In this document: one piece after another, positions 42,760 through 51,216 of the stretch | Position numbering within the stretch: the first letter of the stretch is position 1 | Layout: each line of letters opens with the position of its first letter | Assembly: GCF_900236475.1 (NCBI RefSeq) | Contig: NZ_LT963352.1 | Span: forward strand, 4,666,501-4,730,500 | DNA length: 64,000 nucleotides | Direction: 5' to 3' | DNA from: Streptomyces chartreusis NRRL 3882 | GTDB taxonomy: Bacteria > Actinomycetota > Actinomycetes > Streptomycetales > Streptomycetaceae | Made by a program: the position numbers and the translations under genes | The notes under the pieces: generated by a model | The model's input: the letters and a program-made list of their open reading frames with translations, nothing else | The model's database searches: none | Told to the model about the DNA's origin: nothing

Positions 42760-43230
42760 CTACCCCCCCTCGACCAGCCGTGCCGGGAACCCGCCGGTCG
42801 CCACCGGCCCCCACCGCTCCGGGGTGATCCGGATGATCGACTTGCCCTGCTTGAGCATGGCCGCGCGGTACTCGTCCCAGTCGGGGTGCTCCCCGGCGAT
42901 GTTTCGGTAGTACTCCACGAGCGGTTCGACGGAGTCGGGGGTGTCGACGACCTCGGCCGTGCCGTCGATCTGGACCCAGGGGCCGTTCCAGTCGTCGCTG
43001 AGGACGAGCAGGCTCACCCGGGGGTCCCGCTTGGCGTTGCGGGTCTTCGCCCGCTCCGGGTACGTCGAGACCACGATCCGGCCGGAGTCGTCGACCCCGC
43101 AGGTCAGCGGCGAGCCCTGGGGGCCGCCGTCGGACCGCCGGGTCAGCAGGATCGCGTGGTGCCGGGGGCGTACGAAGTCGAGCAACTCGTCGAGGGAGAC
43201 GCGGGTGTTCGTCGCGATGTTCGGTGCCAT
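42760..43230 (-). CDS. PPOX-class F420-dependent oxidoreductase
   Basis: The 156-residue protein has the split-barrel flavin/deazaflavin fold of the pyridoxamine-oxidase-like superfamily: HHAILLTRRSDGGPQGSPLTCGVDDSGRIVVSTYPERAKTRN is split here by conserved Gly and Arg-Lys residues that hold the cofactor phosphates. Members of this subgroup in Streptomyces use F420. The substrate is unknown. It is convergent with the TetR gene, 14 bp apart, with no obvious hairpin between. Confidence 0.85.
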   Translation of the reverse strand: MAPNIATNTRVSLDELLDFVRPRHHAILLTRRSDGGPQGSPLTCGVDDSGRIVVSTYPERAKTRNAKRDPRVSLLVLSDDWNGPWVQIDGTAEVVDTPDSVEPLVEYYRNIAGEHPDWDEYRAAMLKQGKSIIRITPERWGPVATGGFPARLVEGG

Positions 43231-43240
43231 GCCAGGCAGC

Positions 43241-43603
43241 CTACGACGCCATGGCCTCGGTGAGGTTGTCGTACACGGGCACGTCCCGGCGCAGGCCGGT
43301 CAGCTCCAGTACGCGGCTCGTGACACCGTCCGGCCGTGCCACCAGACGCATCCGGGCCCCGGGGCGCAGCCGGTGGCGCACGTCGTTGATGAGGCGGATG
43401 CCCTGGGAGTCCATGAAGCGGGTCGCGGTGAGGTCGAGGACGAGCACCTCCAGCCGGTCACCATGGGCCCGGGTCTCGGACACGATGAGCGGAAGCAGCT
43501 GCTCCGCGTTGCAGAAGTCGATCTCCGCGGGCATGGTGAAGTGGACGCGGCCTGGCAGACCGCGCGGTTGGGTGGGATTCGGGAGGAAAGTCACAGCACT
43601 CAC
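43241..43603 (-). CDS. STAS-domain anti-sigma-factor antagonist
   Basis: The 120-residue protein is a single STAS domain. The phosphorylatable Ser66 sits in the signature RFMDSQGIRL, so it can act as the switch partner of an RsbW-type kinase. It lies next to two GAF-ANTAR genes and not far from sigB-family sigma genes at 50-52 kb. No cognate kinase gene is adjacent. The 10 bp before the F420-type gene suggest co-transcription with it. Confidence 0.85.
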   Translation of the reverse strand: MSAVTFLPNPTQPRGLPGRVHFTMPAEIDFCNAEQLLPLIVSETRAHGDRLEVLVLDLTATRFMDSQGIRLINDVRHRLRPGARMRLVARPDGVTSRVLELTGLRRDVPVYDNLTEAMAS

Positions 43604-43828
43604 CTGGCAGACGTTCGTCCGGACTCCGGTAAGGCCGCTTCCTGACCCTCAGGCCCATTCCACCATGCCGGGGCGCGGCCACGGAAGCGCCTGGGGCGGC
43701 CGTCGGCCGGACGTCACCTGGATGCAACCGAGCAGCTAGAGTGCTGTCCGTCCTGTGCTCGCAGTCGGGAATGTGCTGCGGAGCTCTCCTGCGCACGGCC
43801 ATGGTCGTGCATGCCGAAGAGGTTCGTG

Positions 43829-44533
43829 GTGGCTGCGTCCGAGTTTCCTGATTTGCCCCGTTTTCCGGTCGGCTTCGAGCTGGCCGAGGCCCTGACGGTG
43901 GCGTCTCAGCAACTGCACGAGACACCCACCCCGCACAACACGCTGCGCACGGCGGTCCGGCTGGCCGTGCACATCATGCCCGGGGCCGAGCACGCCGGCA
44001 TCTCCGAGATCGAGCGCGGCAACAAGTTCCGCACGCTCGCCTGGACCGACGACGTCGTGCGCTCCGCCGAGGCCCGGCACGGCGGCCGTGAACCGCACGG
44101 GCACTGGGAGCAGTTGTGGCACAGCCCGGTGGCGCGGATAACGGACAGCGAGGCCGACGACGGCTGGGACGTGCTGTCGGCCCTCGGACTGCGCTCGGCG
44201 CTGTCGCTGCGGCTGCGCGCCGACCGCCGCCGGCTGACCGTGCTCACGGCCTATGCGCGCAAACCGGGCGCCTTCGACGAGGACGCGACGCGCATCGGCC
44301 GGCTGTTCACCGCGCACGTCAGCATCGCCCTGGACTCCGCCACCGTGCGCGAGCAGCTCACCGAGGCCATGCACACCCGGGACCTGATCGGCCAGGCCAC
44401 CGGCATCCTCATGGAGCGCCAGGGCATCGACGCGGCCGCGGCCTTCGAGAGCCTGGTGCGGGCCTCCCAGCGGGAGAACGTCAAACTGCGCGATCTGGCC
44501 CGCAAGATCGTCAGCGCTCACAACTCCACGTGA
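43829..44533 (+). CDS. GAF-ANTAR regulator 1
   Basis: This protein of about 234 residues has an N-terminal GAF sensor domain and a C-terminal ANTAR RNA-binding domain (LTEAMHTRDLIGQATGILMERQGIDAAAAFESLVRASQRENVKLRDLARKI shows the ANTAR pattern in parts). ANTAR proteins bind twin-hexaloop RNA and prevent transcription termination. GTG 43829 follows GAAGAGG; ATG 43811 is possible. It is divergent from the STAS gene and 57 bp before a second GAF-ANTAR gene. Confidence 0.85.
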   Translation: MAASEFPDLPRFPVGFELAEALTVASQQLHETPTPHNTLRTAVRLAVHIMPGAEHAGISEIERGNKFRTLAWTDDVVRSAEARHGGREPHGHWEQLWHSPVARITDSEADDGWDVLSALGLRSALSLRLRADRRRLTVLTAYARKPGAFDEDATRIGRLFTAHVSIALDSATVREQLTEAMHTRDLIGQATGILMERQGIDAAAAFESLVRASQRENVKLRDLARKIVSAHNST

Positions 44534-44590
44534 GCCGCTGAGAGTCAGGGCGGGGGCGTTAAGGGACGCCGACGGGATACCCGTACGTTC

Positions 44591-45292
44591 ATGAGCTCCG
44601 AGACGTCCGACACGCTGGACCAGGCGATGGTGCGCAGCAGCGGTCTCGACACCCTGCTGCGCGATCTGACCGACCGCGCGGTTCAGGAGGTGCCGGGCGC
44701 CGCCGCGTGCAGCATCACGGTGAGTCGTGGCGGTCGGCTGCTCACCCTGGCCGGCAGCGACGGCCTGCCCAGCGGCCTGGACCAGCGGCAGTACGAGAAC
44801 GGCTCGGGTCCCTGCGTCGACGCCGCCGAGACCGGCACCGAGCAGTACGCGCCGGACCTGGCCACGGAGTCCCGCTGGCCGGCGTACACGCGGTACGCGC
44901 TCTCCGCGGGCGTCCACTGCGCACTGGCCGTGCCGGTCGCCGTGGAGGGCGGGACGGGCGCCGCGATCAACCTCTACGGCGTGCGGCCCGGAGTGCTGGA
45001 CGCGGGCCGGCACGCCGCCCGTGTGTTCGCCGCACGGGCGGGGGACGCGATCGACGTGGCGCTGCGCATCGAGCACCGGCGCCAGTCGGCGGCCGACGTG
45101 CGCACCGCGCTGCTCTCCCGCAGCGTCATCGACCAGGCGATCGGCATCCTCATGGCCCGGGAGCGGATCGACGCCCGGGACGCGCTGGAGCGGCTGCGCC
45201 GCGCCTCGCAGCACCGGAACGTCAAACTGCGCGACCTGTGCGACCAGTTGGTGGCGAAGGTCTCCGGCCCGGCCTCAGACAGCCGGAAGTGA
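44591..45292 (+). CDS. GAF-ANTAR regulator 2
   Basis: The 233-residue protein has a GAF domain with the substrate-pocket segment NGSGPCVDAAETG typical of this subfamily, and an ANTAR domain (VIDQAIGILMARERIDARDALERLRRASQ is its core in parts). It follows regulator 1 and shares its layout, but the two GAF domains differ, so it is an old duplication or two sensors for one RNA target. Its last 18 bp overlap the end of the convergent YceI gene. Confidence 0.87.
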   Translation: MSSETSDTLDQAMVRSSGLDTLLRDLTDRAVQEVPGAAACSITVSRGGRLLTLAGSDGLPSGLDQRQYENGSGPCVDAAETGTEQYAPDLATESRWPAYTRYALSAGVHCALAVPVAVEGGTGAAINLYGVRPGVLDAGRHAARVFAARAGDAIDVALRIEHRRQSAADVRTALLSRSVIDQAIGILMARERIDARDALERLRRASQHRNVKLRDLCDQLVAKVSGPASDSRK

Positions 45293-46096
45293 CTCGCCCT
45301 GCACGGCCTGGATGTCCAGCTCCACCTTGAGCGTCGTGCCGATGGCGGCGATGCCGGCCTGGAGGACCTGGTTGTAGTTCATCGCGAAGTCCTCGCGGTG
45401 CAGTTCGGTCGTGGCGCGGAACGCCGCACGGGTGCCGCCCCACGGGTCCGGGCCCGTGCCGAGGTAGGCCAGGTCCAGGTCGACCGGACGTACGACGCCG
45501 TGCATCCCCAGCTCGCCGTGCACGGTCCACCGGTCGGACCCGGTCGCCGTGAGCCCCGTCGAACGGTAGGTGATCTCGGGGAACCGCTCGACGTCCAGGA
45601 AGTCCGGCGACTTCAGGTGCCCGTCGCGCATGCCGTTGCCGGTGTCGATGGACGCGGCCCGGATCACCGCCTCCACACGCGACTTGGTGACGTCGTCCGG
45701 GGCGATCTCGATCGAGCCGGAGAACTCCGTGAACCGGCCGTGCACGCTGGAGATGCCCAGGTGCTGTGCCACGGCGGCCACGCTGGAGTGCACCGGGTCG
45801 ACGGTCCACGGCCCCGGCGGCGGCAGCTCGGTGCCGCCCTGCCGTGCCAGCGTCACCGTGCCGACCTCGGCCCGGCCGCTCGCCGTGACGATCACACTGG
45901 AGGCCGCGGGCGCGTAGCCGACGGCGGTGACGATGACGGTGTACGCCCCCGGCTCCAGCGGCGTCGCGTCCCGGACGGCGCCCTCCGCGTCGGCCTCGGC
46001 ACGCAGCGCCTGCGCACCGGTCATGTCGGCCACGGTGACGACCGCGTGCGACACGGCCCAACCGTCCCGGGTACGGATCCTCGCGGTCAGTCCCAT
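45275..46096 (-). CDS. YceI-family protein with N-terminal carboxypeptidase-regulatory-like domain
   Basis: The 273-residue protein begins with a beta-sandwich of the carboxypeptidase-regulatory type (about 1-85; GAYTVIVTAVGYAPAASSV) followed by a YceI lipocalin-like barrel (about 95-273; WTVDPVHSSVAAVAQHLG, then FRATTELHREDFAMNYNQVL). YceI barrels bind isoprenoid or other long lipids. There is no signal peptide, unlike classical YceI. The same sandwich type occurs three times at the end of the neighbouring exporter, whose stop is 88 bp upstream, so both may act on one lipophilic substrate. Confidence 0.87.
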   Translation of the reverse strand: MGLTARIRTRDGWAVSHAVVTVADMTGAQALRAEADAEGAVRDATPLEPGAYTVIVTAVGYAPAASSVIVTASGRAEVGTVTLARQGGTELPPPGPWTVDPVHSSVAAVAQHLGISSVHGRFTEFSGSIEIAPDDVTKSRVEAVIRAASIDTGNGMRDGHLKSPDFLDVERFPEITYRSTGLTATGSDRWTVHGELGMHGVVRPVDLDLAYLGTGPDPWGGTRAAFRATTELHREDFAMNYNQVLQAGIAAIGTTLKVELDIQAVQGESLPAV

Positions 46097-46120
46097 CTCA
46101 GGTAACTCCTCGGAATGAAA

Positions 46121-46176
46121 CCGGCCCGTGGCAGGGGCGCACCTCCGCTCGGAGCGCGCCCGCCGCCACGGGCCGG
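46121..46176 (-). terminator. Hairpin between the exporter and YceI genes
   Basis: A perfect 12-bp stem (CCGGCCCGTGGC with GCCACGGGCCGG) encloses 32 nt that can form a smaller GCGC-stem hairpin. It follows the stop of the exporter gene and may terminate or attenuate transcription into the YceI gene. Confidence 0.6.
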
Positions 46177-46184
46177 GGCTTGTC

Positions 46185-48734
46185 CTACTCGCCGGGGTGG
46201 GCGAGTTCGATGTCGTGGGCGTCGGTGCCGCGGCCCGTGACCGTCAGGGCGGTGGCCACCGGCGGGTAGCCCGTGGCGATGACGGTGTACTCGCCGCCGT
46301 CCAGGTCGGTGAAGGCGTACGCCCCGTCCGAACCGGTCGTGGCCGAGCCGACGACGTTGCCCGCCTGATCGACCAGCGTCACCCGGGCATCGGCCAGCGG
46401 GCCGTGCGGGGCGCGGACGACACCCTGGACGCGGGCGCCCGAGTCCAGGTCGATCTCGACCCGGGTGATGCCGGTGCCGCCCACCTCGACGGGCAGGGCG
46501 CGCGGCCGGTACCCGGCGGCGTTGACCGCGACGGTCACCGCCCCGGGCACCAGCTCGGCGAAGGAGAACTCGCCCTGCTCACCGGTCGCCTGGGTGGCCA
46601 GCAGGTCGCCGCGCACATCGGTGACGATCACCATCGCGTCCTTGACCGGCTGCCCGCCGTCGGCGGCCCGCACCAGGCCGGTCAGGCCGCTGGTGCCGCT
46701 GAGCAGGATGTCGTAGGCGACCGGCTCGCCGTTCACCACGACCGTGGACGCCTGCGGCTGGTAGCCGTCGGCGGAGGCGATCAGGACGTACGACCCGGCG
46801 CCCGGCGCGTCGAGGCCGTAGGAGCCGTCGGCCTGCGCCACCGACCGGCCCAGCTGACGCCCGGCCAGCGAGATCAGCGTGACGGCGGCCTGCGGCACCG
46901 GGGTGCTCTCGTTGCCGCGGACGAAGCCGCGGACCGGCACACCGTTCCCACCGGAAGCGGGCTCCTCGGCCCGGGCCACCGTGGCGACGGCGGCGAGCCG
47001 CTGCGTGCCCTCGGGCCCGGTGCCGTCGGCGGCCTCGGTGTCCGCCACGGCCCAGCTCGGCACGGCCTTCTCCGCGACGGGGGCCTCGGCGGCCGACTCG
47101 GCGGGAGCCTCCGCGCGGGCGTCGGCGTCCGCCGCCGCCTGTGCCAGCCCACCCTTCGTCTTCAACGGGACCTCCTTGATGAACAGCGACACCAGCAGCG
47201 CGAGCAGCGCCAACGGAGCCGAGTAGAGGAACACGTCCGCGACACCGTGGCCGTAGGCGCTCTCCACGACGGTGCGGATCGGCGCGGGCATCGCACCGAG
47301 GTCGGGGATGTTGCCCTCGCCCGTGCCGGCGTGGCCGAGGGCCGCGCCCTGGGCGCCGAGACCGGCGAGGCCGTCCTTGACGTAGTCGGTGATCTTGTTG
47401 CCCAGGACCGCGCCCAGCGCCGAGACGCCCACGGCACCGCCCAGGGACCGGAAGAAGGTCACCGTGGAACTGGCGGCACCCAGGTCGCCCGGCTCCACCT
47501 GGTTCTGCGTGCAGAGCACCAGGTTCTGCATCATCATGCCGATGCCGAGGCCCATCAGCGCCATGAAGATCGCTATGTGCCAGTACTCGGTGTCGTACCG
47601 GATCGTGCTCAGCAGGCCGAGCCCGGCCGTCACCAGCACACCGCCGCCGAGCAGCCAGCCCTTCCAGCGCCCGGTCCGGGTGATGACCTGGCCGGAGACG
47701 GTGGAGGAGACGAACAGGCCCGCGATCATCGGGATGGTCATGACGCCGGACATCGTCGGCGACTTGTCCCGCGCCAGCTGGAAGTACTGGCTGAAGAACA
47801 CGGTCCCCGAGAACATCGCGACACCGACGAACAGCGAGGCCACGGAGGCCAGCGTGATGGTGCGGTTGCGGAACAGCCGCAGCGGGATGATCGGCTCGCT
47901 CGCCTTCGCCTCGATCAGGACGAACAGCGCCAGCAGCACGACCGAGCCGCCGACCATCGCGTACGTCTGCCACGACAGCCAGTCGTACTTGTCGCCGGCG
48001 AAGGTCACCCAGACCAGCAGCAGGCAGACGGCCGCGGTGATGAAGAAGGCGCCGGCCCAGTCGACCTTGACCTTCCGCTTCACCACGGGCAGGTGCAGGG
48101 TCTTCTGGAGCACGATCAGGGCGATCACGGCGAAGGGCACGCCGACGTAGAAGCACCAGCGCCAGCCGAGCCAGTCGGTGTCGGTGATGACACCGCCGAC
48201 CAGCGGACCGCCGACCATGGCCGTGGCGAAGACGGCACCCAGGTAGCCGTTGTACCGTCCGCGCTCACGCGGCGAGATCATCGCCGCCATGATGATCTGG
48301 GCCAGTGCGGACAGACCGCCCATGCCGATGCCCTGGACCGCGCGGAACGTGATGAGCATGCCGGGGTTCTGCGACATGCCGGCCGCCGCAGACCCCAGGA
48401 CGAAGACGACCAGGGCGAGCTGGATCAGCAGCTTCTTGGAGAACAGGTCGGCGAGCTTGCCCCACAGCGGCGTCGACGCGGTCATGGTCAGCAGGGACGC
48501 GGTCACGACCCAGGTGTAGGCGCTCTGGCCGCCGCCGAGGTCGCCGATGATCCGGGGCAGGGCGTTGGAGACGATCGTCGACGACAGGATCGCGACGAAC
48601 ATGCCGAGCAGGAGACCGGTGAGGGCCTCCATGATCTGCCGGTGCGTCATCGGAGCGCCGCCGCCGGAGGGGCCGTGGGAGCCTCCCCCGTGCTTGGCAT
48701 GAGCCCGCACACCGGCTGGTGTGGTCGTTGCCAT
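46185..48734 (-). CDS. DHA2 MFS exporter fused to three carboxypeptidase-regulatory-like domains
   Basis: The 849-residue protein has a 14-span DHA2 exporter (about 30-540; FVAILSSTIVSNALPRI in span 1, GKLADLFSKKLLIQ in the first loop), an Ala/Glu-rich linker, and three tandem beta-sandwich domains of about 75 residues each (from VRGFVRGNESTPVPQAAVTL, LTGLVRAADGGQPVKDAMV and VQGVVRAPHGPLADARVTL). With 14 spans the tail should be cytoplasmic. Such tails are rare on exporters; they may bind the substrate or the neighbouring YceI protein. The gene lies 13 bp after marR and is probably repressed by it. Confidence 0.9.
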   Translation of the reverse strand: MATTTPAGVRAHAKHGGGSHGPSGGGAPMTHRQIMEALTGLLLGMFVAILSSTIVSNALPRIIGDLGGGQSAYTWVVTASLLTMTASTPLWGKLADLFSKKLLIQLALVVFVLGSAAAGMSQNPGMLITFRAVQGIGMGGLSALAQIIMAAMISPRERGRYNGYLGAVFATAMVGGPLVGGVITDTDWLGWRWCFYVGVPFAVIALIVLQKTLHLPVVKRKVKVDWAGAFFITAAVCLLLVWVTFAGDKYDWLSWQTYAMVGGSVVLLALFVLIEAKASEPIIPLRLFRNRTITLASVASLFVGVAMFSGTVFFSQYFQLARDKSPTMSGVMTIPMIAGLFVSSTVSGQVITRTGRWKGWLLGGGVLVTAGLGLLSTIRYDTEYWHIAIFMALMGLGIGMMMQNLVLCTQNQVEPGDLGAASSTVTFFRSLGGAVGVSALGAVLGNKITDYVKDGLAGLGAQGAALGHAGTGEGNIPDLGAMPAPIRTVVESAYGHGVADVFLYSAPLALLALLVSLFIKEVPLKTKGGLAQAAADADARAEAPAESAAEAPVAEKAVPSWAVADTEAADGTGPEGTQRLAAVATVARAEEPASGGNGVPVRGFVRGNESTPVPQAAVTLISLAGRQLGRSVAQADGSYGLDAPGAGSYVLIASADGYQPQASTVVVNGEPVAYDILLSGTSGLTGLVRAADGGQPVKDAMVIVTDVRGDLLATQATGEQGEFSFAELVPGAVTVAVNAAGYRPRALPVEVGGTGITRVEIDLDSGARVQGVVRAPHGPLADARVTLVDQAGNVVGSATTGSDGAYAFTDLDGGEYTVIATGYPPVATALTVTGRGTDAHDIELAHPGE

Positions 48735-48747
48735 GGGCTTCCTTTTC

Positions 48748-49236
48748 TTACGTGCTTGCGGGTGTACGGGTGGTCTGTTCGACAGCGGGTGGTGCCGCCC
48801 GGGTCGCGGGCCGGCAGTCGAAGCTCTCCCTCAGCCGGGCCATCAGGTCGGTGAGCCGGCCGACGTCCTCGTCGGTCCAGTCGCTCAGGCGCTCGGCGAG
48901 GACCTCGGTGGTCCGCCGGGACAGCTCGTCGAGCTGTGCGTGGCCCGCGGGCGTGAGGCGCAGGATCCGGGAGCGCTTGTCCGCGGGGTCGGGGGAGCGT
49001 TCGATCCAGCCGCGCGCCACGACGTGCGCGACATGGCGGCTGGTGACCGACATGTCCACCGCGAGCAGCTCCGCGAGCTTGCTCATGCGCATGTCGCCGT
49101 GGCGCCCGAGGACGGTCAGGACGGCCGCCGACCCGCCGGGGCAGTCGGCCGGCATGATCCGGCCGAGCTCCCGCTTCACGGCGCCGAAGGCACTGAACTG
49201 GCGGACCAGCTCTTCGTACTGCGCCCTCTCGGCCAT
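48748..49236 (-). CDS. MarR-family repressor of the exporter operon
   Basis: The 162-residue winged-helix protein has the recognition helix region SKLAELLAVDMSVTSRHVAHVVARGW and the wing DPADKRSRIL. Cysteine in MPADCPGGS could sense oxidants. The ATG at 49236 has GGGAGG just upstream. It is the first gene of an operon with the MFS fusion. Paired TTGC-N5-GCAA sites lie directly before it (49253-49295), which implies autorepression and repression of the exporter. Confidence 0.87.
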   Translation of the reverse strand: MAERAQYEELVRQFSAFGAVKRELGRIMPADCPGGSAAVLTVLGRHGDMRMSKLAELLAVDMSVTSRHVAHVVARGWIERSPDPADKRSRILRLTPAGHAQLDELSRRTTEVLAERLSDWTDEDVGRLTDLMARLRESFDCRPATRAAPPAVEQTTRTPAST

Positions 49237-49252
49237 GACACCTCCCGCTTTC

Positions 49253-49295
49253 GTTGCTTTGGGCAACCATAGGAGCTGTTGGTTGCTGCAGGCAA
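49253..49295. promoter_or_regulatory. Twin MarR-type operators
   Basis: GTTGCTTTGGGCAAC (49253-49267) is a perfect 5-5-5 inverted repeat, and TTGCTGCAGGCAA (49283-49295) repeats the TTGC-N5-GCAA pattern 29 bp on. A weaker CTTG-N7-CAAG lies at 49323-49337. They sit 17-60 bp before the marR start, with an AT-rich tract between, as expected for a MarR-controlled promoter. Confidence 0.7.
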
Positions 49296-49414
49296 ATAAA
49301 AGTGGTGAGGAAGGTATAAAAACTTGGCAAAGGCAAGTATTGCGGTAGTAAATGTGCAGGTCGTGAGGCCGGGGGGAGGGGGCGGCTGGGACTGAACGGA
49401 ATGCCAACCCCCAC

Positions 49415-49443
49415 TTGGGGAGCCCCGGCGTTTTCGCTAGGGT
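49415..49443 (+). promoter_or_regulatory. Promoter of a likely leaderless small gene
   Basis: TTGGGG (49415-49420), a 17-bp spacer and TAGGGT (49438-49443) form a sigma-70-type promoter. Transcription would begin at about 49450-49452, at the ATG of the next gene, and there is no ribosome site. Confidence 0.5.
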
Positions 49444-49451
49444 CTCGGGCC

Positions 49452-49646
49452 ATGGCTAACAACCAGGCCCCGCAGGGCAATCACGACCCCGCCGGCAGCA
49501 CCCAGATGTTCCGCGCGTTCGTCGACGAGGCGCCGCAGGGGCGGCAGGCCGCGCCGACGAGTGGCGGGCCGCGTATCGGTCTCATCCTCGGCGTCGTCAT
49601 CGCCGTCGCGGTGGTCGCGGCGGTGGCTTGGCTGGCCCTGGGGTGA
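49452..49646 (+). CDS. Small single-span membrane protein
   Basis: This 64-residue protein has a polar N-terminus (about 40 residues, Gln/Ala-rich, cytoplasmic) and one C-terminal membrane span (RIGLILGVVIAVAVVAAVAWLALG) at the very end, a tail-anchor layout. I do not recognise a function. The promoter at 49415-49443 would give a leaderless mRNA. A strong hairpin lies about 100 bp downstream. Confidence 0.7.
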   Translation: MANNQAPQGNHDPAGSTQMFRAFVDEAPQGRQAAPTSGGPRIGLILGVVIAVAVVAAVAWLALG

Positions 49647-50020
49647 CGTCGGAAGCGCGCCAGCTTTCCTGAGCTCGGCGTTGCGGGGCGCTCGGCGTTG
49701 TCGCTGAGGCGCGGTGGGTCCGCAACCCGGCGGTACGGGGTGCCGCTGCGCCCACCCGTGCCGCCCTTAGCGGCACGGGTGGGCGCAGCTAAGGCGGCCC
49801 GCACCCGCGTACGCACGGAAGGGGACGTGTCGGGGTGTCCGCCCGCAGCGGTTGGCGCGTCAACGCCAGTCAGTCGGTATAGGGTCCCATCGCGCCGTTC
49901 CGAGACGGACACCCCCGGCGCGCAGGCGCGACACAAGCCCCCACACAGCCGCGCAGGCCGCCGCAGGCACCCGTCCACCGGCCGCAACCGGCGATCAGGT
50001 GCCTGCGGCGGGCGGCGCGC
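49647..50020. other. Convergent intergenic region
   Basis: The 374 bp between the small membrane-protein gene and the end of the sigN-like gene contain the 20-bp-stem hairpin at 49745-49789. No convincing gene is seen; open frames here are Arg/Pro-rich shadows. Confidence 0.6.
49745..49789. terminator. Very long perfect hairpin
   Basis: A 20-bp perfectly paired stem (starting GCTGCGCCCACCCGTG) with a CCTTA loop lies between convergent genes. It is probably a bidirectional terminator. Confidence 0.8.
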
Positions 50021-50926
50021 TCAGTCCGAGATGAGGCCTTCCCGCAGCTGCGCCAGTGTCCTCGTCAGCAGGCGGGACACGTGCATCTGCGAGATGCCGA
50101 CCTCCTCGCCGATCTGCGACTGGGTCATGTTCGCGAAGAACCGCAGCATGATGATCCGCCGCTCACGAGGCGGCAGTTTGGCCAGCAGCGGCTTCAGCGA
50201 CTCCCGGTACTCGACGCCCTCCAGGGCGCTGTCCTCGTACCCCAGCCGATCCGCCAGCGAGCCCTCGCCACCGTCGTCCTCAGGCGCCGGGGAGTCCAGC
50301 GAGGACGCCGTGTACGCGTTCCCCACCGCCAGCCCGTCGACGACGTCCTCCTCGGACACCCCGAGCACGGACGCGAGTTCGGTGACCGTCGGCGAGCGGT
50401 CCAGCTTCTGCGAGAGCTCGTCACTGGCCTTCGTCAGGGCCAGCCGCAGCTCCTGAAGCCGGCGCGGCACCCGCACCGACCACGACGTGTCGCGGAAGAA
50501 CCGCTTGATCTCACCCACGACGGTCGGCATCGCGAACGTCGGGAACTCGACGCCCCGTTCGCAGTCGAACCGGTCGATCGCCTTGATCAACCCGATCGTG
50601 CCGACCTGGACGATGTCCTCCATCGGCTCGTTGCGGGAGCGGAAGCGCGCCGCCGCGTACCGCACCAGCGGCAGGTTGAGCTCGATCAGCGTGTCACGGA
50701 CGTACGCACGCTCGGGGCTGTCCTCGTCGAGCGCGGCCAGCCGCAGGAACAGGGAGCGGGACAGGGTGCGGGTGTCGATGGCCCCCGTGGCCGGAAGCGC
50801 CGGGGCGGGCTCGGTCGCGAGCTCGGCCGGAACGTCGTCGATGGGGCCGAGTGAGTCGAGAGCATGGGGAGCTGTGTCGCTCTCCGCGAGCGTGAGCACC
50901 TTCGAGCTGCCCTGTTCTGCGGACAT
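50021..50926 (-). CDS. sigN: SigB/SigF-family sigma factor, probably SigN
   Basis: The 301-residue protein has sigma regions 2-4 of the SigB/SigF/SigG family: LPLVRYAAARFRSRNEPMED, IDRFDCERGVEFPTFAMPTVVGEIKRFFRD, and region 4 with MTQSQIGEEVGISQMHVSRLL. The tandem arrangement with another such gene just upstream matches sigN-sigF (SCO4034-SCO4035) as I remember it, with functions in stress response and development. The Ala/Pro-rich N-terminus is longer than in SigF. ATG 50926 follows AAAGGGGGTGG. No anti-sigma gene is adjacent; the assignment to sigN rests on synteny. Confidence 0.82.
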   Translation of the reverse strand: MSAEQGSSKVLTLAESDTAPHALDSLGPIDDVPAELATEPAPALPATGAIDTRTLSRSLFLRLAALDEDSPERAYVRDTLIELNLPLVRYAAARFRSRNEPMEDIVQVGTIGLIKAIDRFDCERGVEFPTFAMPTVVGEIKRFFRDTSWSVRVPRRLQELRLALTKASDELSQKLDRSPTVTELASVLGVSEEDVVDGLAVGNAYTASSLDSPAPEDDGGEGSLADRLGYEDSALEGVEYRESLKPLLAKLPPRERRIIMLRFFANMTQSQIGEEVGISQMHVSRLLTRTLAQLREGLISD

Positions 50927-51216
50927 GCCACCCCCTTTGGGTCGCGGGACGGTCGCGGCGAACGCCCCCGTCTGAGGAACGCAGCCTTCACCTGAATACC
51001 GGAGCCGAAGCCCCGGCAAACGCGCTTCCCGCAGAATGTCACATGTCGGCAACACGCTGTAGTGACATGTCGACATCTGAGACGCGAATCCGCCCTGCAA
51101 GCAAGGGGTCTGACGCCTTTTCGGCCCGCAACTGTCGGGAACCGCCCTGATGAGCGATTCGCTCGCCAGGGTTATCACTCGCAACTGTTTGCGGTTACGC
51201 CCTGAGGGGGCTCACG

